A DNA stretch of 53,379 bases, taken from NCBI GenBank assembly GCA_029256485.1, contig JAQSXU010000016.1, forward strand, positions 1-53,379. The letters run 5' to 3'. The DNA comes from Clostridiaceae bacterium (lineage in GTDB: Bacteria; Bacillota_A; Clostridia; Clostridiales; Clostridiaceae). Below the pieces are notes generated by a model that did not search any database, was not told the DNA's origin, and worked only from the letters and a program-made list of their open reading frames with translations. How positions within the stretch are numbered: position 1 is the first letter of the stretch; each line of letters opens with the position of its first letter. Positions 46,582 to 53,379 of the stretch are shown piece by piece. A program made the translations under genes and the position numbers.

Positions 46582-47013
46582 GTGAATAAAGACATACACA
46601 TAGGAAAAAAAATACTTATTCTCGCTAATAGGATGCATAGAAGAATAAGTAAAGAAAGTGCACAATATGGTGTAACAGGGGTTCAAGCTAGAATACTCGG
46701 TTTTATATATCATAACTCAGATAAAAAAGATATATTTCAAAAAGATATTGAGGAAGAGCTTGACATTAGACGTTCATCAGTAACCAGCGTTCTTCAGTTA
46801 ATGGAAAAGAACGGACACATTAGAAGAGTGAGTGTTTCTGAAGATGCAAGACTTAAGAAGATAATACTAACGGAAAAAGGCTTAGAAATTCAAAGAAATG
46901 TATATGCTTCTATACTTAAATTTGAACAATCACTAAGAGATGAATTAACACAAGATGAAGCGAATATATTAGTTTCTTTAATCGATAGATTATCTAAGAA
47001 AATTGCAGATTAA
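46582..47013 (+). CDS. MarR-family transcriptional regulator
   Basis: The 143-residue protein has a winged helix typical of MarR: DIEEELDIRRSSVTSVLQLMEKNGHIRRVSVSEDARLKKIILTEKG, seen in pieces across about residues 50-95, with flanking dimerisation helices. The start is a GTG at 46582 after AGGAGTG. Its promoter is covered by an operator-like palindrome and the same palindrome occurs before the ABC exporter, so it probably represses both itself and the exporter until a ligand binds. Confidence 0.92.
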   Translation: MNKDIHIGKKILILANRMHRRISKESAQYGVTGVQARILGFIYHNSDKKDIFQKDIEEELDIRRSSVTSVLQLMEKNGHIRRVSVSEDARLKKIILTEKGLEIQRNVYASILKFEQSLRDELTQDEANILVSLIDRLSKKIAD

Positions 47014-47028
47014 TGCATTTTTTTAACT

Positions 47029-47048
47029 ATTAGTTAGAAATCTAACAA
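47029..47048 (+). promoter_or_regulatory. MarR operator, copy 2
   Basis: This is the same 20 bp as the copy at 46544-46563, with the perfect GTTAGA-AA-TCTAAC palindrome at 47033-47046. It sits between marR and the first ABC gene, directly before the GAGGAGGG ribosome binding site. There is no clear promoter beside it, so it could act as a roadblock or as a second binding site. Confidence 0.78.
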
Positions 47049-47061
47049 GAGGAGGGAAATC

Positions 47062-48801
47062 ATGATAAGAAAAATAGCAAATTATATTGGAGAGTTTAAA
47101 AGGGATACTATTTTAACTCCTATATATGTTGCCTTAGAAGTAGTGATTGAGGTAATAATTCCATTATTGATGGCAAAAATTATTGATAAAGGGGTAGGAA
47201 ATGCTGATATTAAGTATGTATTTAAAGTTGGAGTAATAATGATAGCTGCATCATTTTTATCTCTCTCTTTTGGAGTATTGTCAGGTAAATATGCTGCAAG
47301 AGCATCTACTGGTTTTGGTAGAAACTTAAGAAAAGCAATGTATTACAATATCCAAAACTATTCCTTTTCAAATATAGATAAATATTCTACAGCGGGTCTA
47401 ATAACCAGGCTAACCACAGATGTAACAAATGTTCAAAATGCATTTCAAATGATAATAAGAATGTTTGTAAGAGCCCCATTTATGCTGATTTCTGCTATGG
47501 CAATGTGTGTATATATTAATGCAAAATTATCTCTAATATTCTTAGGAGCAATAGTTTTTCTTGGGGTTTTTTTGTATTTTCTTATGACAAGGGTGCATCC
47601 ATATTTTTTAGAGGTATTTAAAAAATACGATGACTTAAATGCCAGTGTACAGGAAAATTTAACTAGTATTAGAACAGTAAAGGCTTATGTAAGAGAAGAA
47701 CATGAAACAAATAAGTTTTATAAGGCTTCTGAAACCTTATACAAATACTTTGTAAGGGCTGAAAGATTAATTATACTTAATGCTCCTGCAATGCAGTTTG
47801 CAGTTTATACCTGCATTATGCTTTTATCCTGGCTTGGTGCAAAGATGATTGTTTCAAAGTCCATGACAACTGGTGAACTAATGAGTTTATTTACTTATAC
47901 AACTAACATATTAATGAGCCTTATGATTATATCTATGGTATTTGTAATGGTGGTTATGTCCAAGTCGTCTGCTGAAAGAATTATAGAAGTTTTAGATGAA
48001 AAAAGTGATTTGACAAGTGAGGAAAATTCAATTTATGAAGTAAAAGATGGATCCATTACATTTAATAATGTTGATTTTAGTTATAGCAAAAATATGGACA
48101 ATTTAGTTTTAGATAATATCAATATAAAAATTAATTCCGGTGAAACTATAGGTATCATTGGTGGAACAGGAAGTGCTAAGTCTACCCTTGTTCAGCTTAT
48201 TCCAAGATTATATGATGTAACAGCTGGATCTGTAGAAGTTGGGGGAATTGATGTTAGAAAATATGACATAGAAACTCTTAGAAATGAAGTGTCAATGGTA
48301 TTGCAAAAGAATGTTTTATTTTCTGGAACTATAAGAGAAAATTTAAGATGGGGAAATAAAGATGCTACTGACGAAGAAATTATTGCCGCATGTAAACAGG
48401 CTCAAGCTGATGAATTCATAGAGAACTTTTCGGATAAATATAATACCTATATAGAACAAGGCGGAACAAATGTATCTGGTGGACAAAAGCAAAGGCTATG
48501 TATTGCAAGAGCACTGCTTAAGAAACCTAAAATACTGATTTTAGATGATTCTACCAGTGCGGTGGATACTAAGACAGATGCTCTTATCAGAAAAGCATTT
48601 AAAGAAACCATACCATATACTACAAAACTTATTATTGCTCAGCGTATTTCTTCAGTGCAGGATGCAGATAGGATTATTGTACTTAATGATGGGAAAATAG
48701 ATGGGTTTGGAACTCATGAGGAATTGCTAAAATCAAATGAAATATACCGCGAAGTCTATGAATCACAATTGAAAGGAGCTGATAATAATGAGTCAAAATA
48801 A
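47062..48801 (+). CDS. ABC exporter half-transporter, degenerate-site subunit
   Basis: The 579-residue half-transporter has six membrane helices (about 15-305) and an ABC domain. Walker A is GGTGSAKST, the signature is VSGGQKQRL, Walker B ends ILDDSTSAVD with Asp where the catalytic Glu normally is, and the switch residue is Gln (IAQRISS) instead of His. This is the pattern of the BmrC/LmrC-type subunit of heterodimeric multidrug exporters, in which one ATP site is weak. The next gene overlaps by 14 bp and encodes the partner. The ATG follows GAGGAGGG. Confidence 0.93.
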   Translation: MIRKIANYIGEFKRDTILTPIYVALEVVIEVIIPLLMAKIIDKGVGNADIKYVFKVGVIMIAASFLSLSFGVLSGKYAARASTGFGRNLRKAMYYNIQNYSFSNIDKYSTAGLITRLTTDVTNVQNAFQMIIRMFVRAPFMLISAMAMCVYINAKLSLIFLGAIVFLGVFLYFLMTRVHPYFLEVFKKYDDLNASVQENLTSIRTVKAYVREEHETNKFYKASETLYKYFVRAERLIILNAPAMQFAVYTCIMLLSWLGAKMIVSKSMTTGELMSLFTYTTNILMSLMIISMVFVMVVMSKSSAERIIEVLDEKSDLTSEENSIYEVKDGSITFNNVDFSYSKNMDNLVLDNINIKINSGETIGIIGGTGSAKSTLVQLIPRLYDVTAGSVEVGGIDVRKYDIETLRNEVSMVLQKNVLFSGTIRENLRWGNKDATDEEIIAACKQAQADEFIENFSDKYNTYIEQGGTNVSGGQKQRLCIARALLKKPKILILDDSTSAVDTKTDALIRKAFKETIPYTTKLIIAQRISSVQDADRIIVLNDGKIDGFGTHEELLKSNEIYREVYESQLKGADNNESK

Positions 48802-50722
48802 AGCCCCTAAAGTAAGAGAGATACATGGGCCAGGTGGTAGACGTGGTGGACATGTAAAACCTAGTAAAGATTCATTAAAAACATTAAAAAGATTATTAGC
48901 TTTCGTATTTAAGGAATATAAATTTTTATTTTTCATTGTATTAGTAACCATTATAATAAGCTCTATTGCTAACGTTATTGGTACACTATTTTTAAGAAAC
49001 TTAATAGATGATTATATAACACCACTTTTAAATAAGCCTGGAGCTGATTTCGGCCCTCTGCTTAAAATGATAATTACAATGGCAGTAATTTATTATGTTG
49101 GAGTCTTGTCAACATATATATACAGCCGAGTGATGGTTACAATTTCTCAAGGGTCACTTAAGAAAATAAGAGATAATATGTTTGCACATATGGAAACTTT
49201 GCCCATTAGTTTTTTTGATACACATTCTCATGGAGATTTAATGAGTCTTTACACAAATGATACAGATACCTTAAGGCAAATGATCAGCCAGGGGATACCG
49301 CAGTTGCTATCGGCAATTATAACGGTTGTAAGTATATTCTTCTCTATGATATATTTAAGCCTTCCGTTAACAGGAGTTGAAATTTTAATTATAATATTAA
49401 TGTTTAATGTTACTAAATTTATTGGTGAAAAAAGCGGAAAGTACTATGGATTGCAGCAAAAAGACTTAGGTGCAGTAAATGGCTATATAGAAGAAATGAT
49501 GGAGGGGCAAAAAGTTGTTAAAGTCTTTTGCCATGAGGAGGAAGCAAAGAATAGCTTTGACAAATTAAACGATATGCTTTTTGATAGTGCAAATAATGCA
49601 AATTTGTATGCCAATATTTTAATGCCCATAATGGGTAACATTGGTTATATAAATTATGTATGTGTTGCTATTTTTGGCGCTATTCTAGCTATCGGATCTT
49701 TTGGCGGATTTACTCTTGGCGGATTGGCATCATTTCTGCAGTTGACAAGGACCTTCAGCCAAACAATAAATCAAATGGCTCAGCAATTCAACTTTGTTAT
49801 TATGGCATTAGCAGGAGCTGAACGTATATTTAAACTTATTGATGAGAAAAAAGAAGCGGATGAAGGGTATGTAACTTTAGTGAACGCAAAAGAAGATGAA
49901 AATGGAGGATTAGTAGAATCTAAAGAGCATACTGGAATATGGGCATGGAAGATTCCATGTGAAGATGGCACTGAAACTTATACCAAACTTCTTGGTGAAG
50001 TAGTATTTGAGAATGTTGATTTTGGCTATAATGGTGAAAAAATTATATTACACAACATAAAACTTTACGCCAAACCAGGACAAAAGGTAGCATTTGTAGG
50101 TGCTACAGGAGCTGGAAAGACTACTATTACTAATTTAATTAACCGTTTCTATGATATTCAACATGGAAAAATAAGATATGATGCCATTACTATTAACAAA
50201 ATTAAAAAAGATGACCTAAGAAGATCCCTTGGAATTGTATTACAAGATCCTCATCTATTTACAGGGACTGTTGCAGATAACATCAGGTATGGAAAATTGA
50301 ATGCAACTGATGAGGAAGTAGTTGCAGCGGCAAAACTTGCAAATGCAGATGGATTTATAAGACATTTGCCTAATGGGTACGATACAGTCATTACAGGGGA
50401 TGGAGGAAATTTATCACAAGGTCAAAGACAGTTACTGACAATCGCTAGAGCTGCTATAGCTGATCCTCCTGTCTTAATACTTGATGAGGCTACATCTAGT
50501 ATTGATACAAGGACAGAGGCCATTGTTCAGGAGGGAATGGATAAGCTTATGAGGGGAAGAACAGTATTTGTAATTGCTCATAGACTTTCAACAGTTAAAA
50601 ACTCTGATGTAATCATGGTATTAGACCAAGGCAGAATTATTGAAAGAGGAAGCCATGATGATTTAATTGAACAAAAGGGTAAATACTATCAATTGTATAC
50701 TGGGGCCTTCGAGCTGTCATAA
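48788..50722 (+). CDS. ABC exporter half-transporter, catalytic-site subunit
   Basis: The 644-residue partner has six membrane helices (about 45-335) and a longer linker of about 50 residues before its ABC domain. Walker A GATGAGKTT, Walker B ILDEATSSID with the catalytic Glu, and IAHRLST with the switch His are canonical. Its signature is LSQGQRQ, a variant. Together with the neighbour this gives one consensus ATP site (its own Walker motifs with the partner's VSGGQ) and one degenerate site, as in BmrCD/LmrCD. It probably exports drugs or lipophilic compounds. Confidence 0.94.
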   Translation: MSQNKAPKVREIHGPGGRRGGHVKPSKDSLKTLKRLLAFVFKEYKFLFFIVLVTIIISSIANVIGTLFLRNLIDDYITPLLNKPGADFGPLLKMIITMAVIYYVGVLSTYIYSRVMVTISQGSLKKIRDNMFAHMETLPISFFDTHSHGDLMSLYTNDTDTLRQMISQGIPQLLSAIITVVSIFFSMIYLSLPLTGVEILIIILMFNVTKFIGEKSGKYYGLQQKDLGAVNGYIEEMMEGQKVVKVFCHEEEAKNSFDKLNDMLFDSANNANLYANILMPIMGNIGYINYVCVAIFGAILAIGSFGGFTLGGLASFLQLTRTFSQTINQMAQQFNFVIMALAGAERIFKLIDEKKEADEGYVTLVNAKEDENGGLVESKEHTGIWAWKIPCEDGTETYTKLLGEVVFENVDFGYNGEKIILHNIKLYAKPGQKVAFVGATGAGKTTITNLINRFYDIQHGKIRYDAITINKIKKDDLRRSLGIVLQDPHLFTGTVADNIRYGKLNATDEEVVAAAKLANADGFIRHLPNGYDTVITGDGGNLSQGQRQLLTIARAAIADPPVLILDEATSSIDTRTEAIVQEGMDKLMRGRTVFVIAHRLSTVKNSDVIMVLDQGRIIERGSHDDLIEQKGKYYQLYTGAFELS

Positions 50723-50733
50723 AGTTTAAAAAG

Positions 50734-50771
50734 CAACAGCCATCTTCATAAAAATATGAAGATGGCTGTTG
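50734..50771. terminator. hairpin after the ABC exporter genes
   Basis: A perfect 17-bp stem (50734-50750 with 50755-50771) with an AAAA loop lies between convergent genes. The T-run is clear on the minus strand (CTTTTTAAAC), so it ends the SH3-like gene best and may also end the exporter mRNA. Confidence 0.82.
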
Positions 50772-50803
50772 GAAAACAATATTGAAATTGTTTCACTATG
50801 TTA

Positions 50804-51208
50804 TTAATTGGATAATTTTATATGATTACATTGTAACCAGCCCTTATTATTTATTCTTTCCTCACACGGAAATGACACTTGGAACCAGATAACCCCCAAA
50901 ATTTCTGCACTATCGTGAATATTTACCACAGTTTCAACTTCTAAATCAGCCAATATATTGGAGTTCTCTAAAGGACATAAATATAAGCTGCATTTTTCAC
51001 ATGTAATCCCAATTTCAAATGGTGGATCCGTATATTTAATTTTAATACCATGTGAAGTATAGTCACTTTTTATAATTTTGTTTTTCAGCCGGTCATTTTG
51101 AGTTCTCAATAATATTATTTGCTTATGCTGATCAGACATTTTATTGGTAAAATAATAGGATATGCTTAATGCGGCGCATAATAATAAAATAAATAAAAAC
51201 AACAGCAT
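50804..51208 (-). CDS. membrane-anchored SH3-like protein, unknown function
   Basis: The 134-residue protein has one N-terminal membrane helix (about 1-20), a short coiled-coil-like stretch (about 24-50) and a C-terminal bacterial-SH3-like domain (about 75-130) with PLENSNILADLEVETVVNIH and a WFQV/GWLQC pair. Three cysteines (CEKCSLYLC) precede the SH3-like part. The domain assignment is tentative. The ATG follows TTTGGAGG. Confidence 0.65.
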   Translation of the reverse strand: MLLFLFILLLCAALSISYYFTNKMSDQHKQIILLRTQNDRLKNKIIKSDYTSHGIKIKYTDPPFEIGITCEKCSLYLCPLENSNILADLEVETVVNIHDSAEILGVIWFQVSFPCEERINNKGWLQCNHIKLSN

Positions 51209-51263
51209 AAAGCGTCCTCCAAATAAATATTATAATATATTATATTCATAGCTAATGACATTA

Positions 51264-51917
51264 TTACATCATTTCTATTAGTTCGTTATACGCGAAAATG
51301 TAACTATCAGCCTTTTCCATAATATCCTTCATCTGATTTTTTGAATAAAAATCATGAACACCGATAACTTTTGCCCCTGAGGCTTTAGCTCCTATTATAG
51401 CAGGTAAAATATCCTCAAAGACAATACATTCATTAGGGGCAAGTCCCAATTTTTTAGCTGCTAATAAATATATGTCGGGGAAATTTTTATTTCTTTCTAC
51501 CTCATCTGTAGTGGTAATGGAATCAAAAAGATGATATACATCATTGTTTTTTAATACAGCTTCTATCAAAGTCAAACTATTACTTGTGGCAAGAGAGATC
51601 TTGATTTTCTTTGCTTTTAAAATATTCAAAAATTTCTTTACACCTGGTTTCAGTTTCACATTATTAGAGTATTCATTAAAGGCCATGTGATTCCATTCTT
51701 GCTGAATATCTTCTATAGATTCAGACAGATTAAATCTATCTTTAAAATATTTGGCTGTTTCATTAAAACTTAAATGTCCTATATTATCATACAAATCCGA
51801 GGGTACCTTGGTTCCCCTTTTTTCTAAATAATCCATATCAATTCTACTCCATACCCACATAGAGTCAATTATAGTGCCGTCCATGTCAAAAATGGCACCC
51901 TTTATATTATCTAGCAT
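51264..51917 (-). CDS. HAD-family phosphatase, beta-phosphoglucomutase-like
   Basis: The 217-residue HAD enzyme has motif I IFDMDGTIIDS (about 9-19), motif II SLATSN (about 114), a motif III Lys (near 145-150) and motif IV CIVFEDILPAI (about 167-177). The DGTxxDS form and helical cap match the PGMB subfamily, which includes phosphoglucomutases and sugar or nucleotide phosphatases. The substrate cannot be told. The ATG follows AGAAGGTG. It lies between the SH3-like gene and lysR, all on the minus strand. Confidence 0.88.
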   Translation of the reverse strand: MLDNIKGAIFDMDGTIIDSMWVWSRIDMDYLEKRGTKVPSDLYDNIGHLSFNETAKYFKDRFNLSESIEDIQQEWNHMAFNEYSNNVKLKPGVKKFLNILKAKKIKISLATSNSLTLIEAVLKNNDVYHLFDSITTTDEVERNKNFPDIYLLAAKKLGLAPNECIVFEDILPAIIGAKASGAKVIGVHDFYSKNQMKDIMEKADSYIFAYNELIEMM

Positions 51918-51983
51918 TAGATAACACCTTCTTTCTAATGTATGTCATTAATTATAAACCTAAAAAAGTACGAATATTATTTA

Positions 51984-52004
51984 AAATGTTTACTCTAAAC
52001 ATTT
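51984..52004 (-). terminator. hairpin overlapping the lysR stop
   Basis: AAATGTTTA (51984-51992) and TAAACATTT (51996-52004) form a 9-bp stem that includes the lysR stop codon. The following minus-strand sequence is only TAAATAATATT, so it is a weak terminator. Confidence 0.45.
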
Positions 52005-52901
52005 TTTTGAAATCTCAATAAATTCTTGTGCATACTTTGACAAGGATTTCTTATTATTATAAGCAGCAATAACATCCATATTGGTGGTAGGATTACCAAC
52101 AGAGAAAAATATAGGATTTTCATCGCAGCGAATATATTTAATATGTGTTTCTGAAATAAAGGTCAGTCCATAATTTAAACTAGCTAGACGTATGGATGCT
52201 TCCAGATTCTTTGTTTCCAAAATGATTGGAGGATTTATATTTGCTTGTTTAAAGAGATATCTCTCAATTTGTCCCGTATGCTGGAAAGGATACTGAATAA
52301 TAAAAGGCTCATCTTTGCATAAATTAATGTCCATCCAAGGATAATGGAGACCTTTAATTTTTTTACCCTTTTTTGCTAAGGGATGATTTCTATGCATTAC
52401 AAGGATTAGCTCCTCCTGTTTGATAACTTCATATTCTAAAGATAATTTGCGAAATGGTTTATTAAAAATAACTATATCGCTTATTCCGCTTCTAACATTT
52501 TCTTCGATTTCTAAGGAATTGCTTTCCGATAAAATAATATCTACATTTGGATATTTCTTATGAAAAACAGGTAAAATTAGAGGAATTAAATAACTCCCTC
52601 TAAGGATTGGGATAGATAACTTCAGCCTTCCTCTTTTCGAACCAACAGATTCACTTAAGTTATTTAAAAGATTGTCTCTTTGCTGTAGTATTTTAAGGCC
52701 ATTTTCTACAAAGGTTTCACCTTCATAGGTAAGGTCTATTTTATTACCATCTCTCTTAAATAATTTAATCTCTAATCTTTTTTCCATGTTTTTAATATAT
52801 ATGCTCAGTGTAGGCTGGGTTATATAAAGAGATTCAGCAGCCTTTGTAATATTTTTATATTTGGAAATTGCATATGCATATTCGATATCTTTAAATTCCA
52901 A
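51990..52901 (-). CDS. LysR-family transcriptional regulator
   Basis: The 303-residue regulator has the LysR winged helix (about 1-60; KNITKAAESLYITQPTLSIYIKNME) and a two-lobed effector domain (about 90-300; RLKLSIPILRGSYLIPLILPVF). The frame opens at 52943, but LysR proteins start right at EFKDIEYA, and a TTG at 52899-52901 with GGGGATGTGG upstream fits. It is divergent from a CitMHS transporter gene and probably controls it, perhaps in response to citrate or a related acid. Confidence 0.9.
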   Translation of the reverse strand: MEFKDIEYAYAISKYKNITKAAESLYITQPTLSIYIKNMEKRLEIKLFKRDGNKIDLTYEGETFVENGLKILQQRDNLLNNLSESVGSKRGRLKLSIPILRGSYLIPLILPVFHKKYPNVDIILSESNSLEIEENVRSGISDIVIFNKPFRKLSLEYEVIKQEELILVMHRNHPLAKKGKKIKGLHYPWMDINLCKDEPFIIQYPFQHTGQIERYLFKQANINPPIILETKNLEASIRLASLNYGLTFISETHIKYIRCDENPIFFSVGNPTTNMDVIAAYNNKKSLSKYAQEFIEISKKCLE

Positions 52902-53002
52902 AAAACCACATCCCCGCATGTTTATATATAAAATATTATTCAATTATAACACAAAAGTATAGCCGTTACCTATGAAAAATATAAAAATAACTAATTGGTA
53001 TA

Positions 53003-53052
53003 TTCGACAAATTGCATATATAATTAATTTGCATGTTAAGTAAACGGTAACA
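53003..53052 (+). promoter_or_regulatory. overlapping candidate sites: Spo0A box, LysR operator, cre
   Basis: In the lysR/CitMHS gap, TTCGACA (53003-53009) is the complement of the Spo0A box TGTCGAA. CAAATT-N12-AATTTG (53008-53031) is a LysR-type inverted repeat. AGTAAACGGTAACA (53039-53052) matches the cre consensus TGWAARCGYTWNCW at 12 of 14 positions. GTTACC (52965-52970) and GGTAAC (53046-53051) also form a distant inverted pair. All are sequence matches only. Confidence 0.4.
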
Positions 53053-53153
53053 GTTTTTTCTTGGGCCCAGGAAAAACTTTTATCCTCTATTTACTAAAGC
53101 GTTCTAGTTCTATGAAATATAATTATTGCAAAATTTTTTGGAGGTGAATTAAA

Positions 53154-53379
53154 ATGGGAACTTTAATAGGCGCTATACTTATTGTAGTTTTTATTTTTAC
53201 AATCTATAAAAAAGCTCTTAGTCCTTACGTAGCTTTAATTGTTGTTCCAATAGTTTTTGGAATTGTTTATTGCCTGATTGCTAAGCAGTCACCAATGGAA
53301 GTTTTTAAATGGGTTACCGAGGGGGTTTTTTATAAAGTATCCGATGGAAAGGTAACTGCAGGAACTTTTAAATCAGCAT
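53154..53379 (+). CDS. CitMHS-family citrate/divalent-metal transporter, 5' part
   Basis: The first 75 residues are present before the window ends. They contain a hydrophobic first helix (about 2-16), KKALSPYVALIVVPIVFG (about 19-36) and a following amphipathic stretch, which match the start of CitMHS transporters that take up metal-citrate complexes. The ATG follows TGGAGGTG. Its divergent LysR gene suggests substrate-induced expression. The 3' part is outside the window. Confidence 0.78.
   Translation, partial: MGTLIGAILIVVFIFTIYKKALSPYVALIVVPIVFGIVYCLIAKQSPMEVFKWVTEGVFYKVSDGKVTAGTFKSA

Noticed and set aside
1..53379. CRISPR array, prophage, insertion sequence or defence island
   Set aside because: No regularly spaced repeats, transposase, integrase or phage structural genes were seen. 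The DUF4325 and XRE genes stand in ordinary core context.

Overview
The window looks like a chromosomal segment of an anaerobic, spore-forming member of the Clostridia, probably Clostridium sensu lato. The DNA is strongly AT-rich, Shine-Dalgarno sites are strong (GGAGG type) and TTG/GTG starts are common. The gene set also fits: SpoIID/LytB and GerMN proteins, a tungsten-type aldehyde:ferredoxin oxidoreductase, an H-NOX chemoreceptor, a TM1266-type hydrogenase regulator and a candidate Spo0A box. I see no rRNA, tRNA, CRISPR array, insertion sequence or prophage. Most of the window is ordinary core genome.

Layout. 0-9 kb, minus strand: dimeric dUTPase, TM1266-family regulator, an 1800-residue signalling protein (kinase-like, AAA, TPR, GAF, GGDEF, GAF), a VanW/G5 cell-wall protein, a coiled-coil protein and a small membrane protein. 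9.2-15.2 kb, minus strand: a molybdopterin/tungstopterin locus of AOR, MoaD-like, ThiF/MoeB-like, a sigma-54 activator, MOSC and MoaA, interleaved with remnants of moaC, moeA and mog. The AOR gene has a well-formed -24/-12 promoter and upstream repeats that may bind the adjacent activator. 15.6-20 kb: a convergent pair of RlmH paralogues with complementary defects, then SEC-C, CxxH/CxxC, GerMN, WalJ/YycJ-like MBL and MurA genes. 20-27 kb: 2H phosphoesterase, long glutamine synthetase, MurI, DUF4325, cyclophilin, DUF3783 and an XRE/S24-like regulator. 27-35 kb: SpoIID/LytB protein, H-NOX chemoreceptor, PflX-type radical SAM, YkvI-like permease, lipoprotein and TIGR01212 radical SAM. 35-43 kb: MsmX/MalK-type ATPase, CdaR/PucR regulator, LacI regulator, ComB, RlmI-type methyltransferase, ABC-F and GNAT. 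43-53 kb: secreted peptidoglycan-binding protein with a duplicated domain, ApbE, a MarR-regulated heterodimeric ABC exporter, an SH3-like protein, HAD phosphatase, and LysR divergent from a CitMHS transporter cut by the window end.

The signals most worth following are these. (1) One RlmH copy keeps the SAM-binding core but lacks the C-terminal YHK tail; the other keeps the tail but has lost the core motifs. (2) The tungsten/molybdenum cofactor genes have decayed around an apparently intact, sigma-54-controlled AOR gene. (3) The H-NOX chemoreceptor retains the full W9/N74/Y140 pocket of O2-binding H-NOX proteins. (4) Two identical 20-bp operators frame marR, the first overlapping the -10 element of a consensus sigma-A promoter. 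(5) The codons for the functional Gly tail of the MoaD-like protein also form the Shine-Dalgarno sequence of its E1-like partner.
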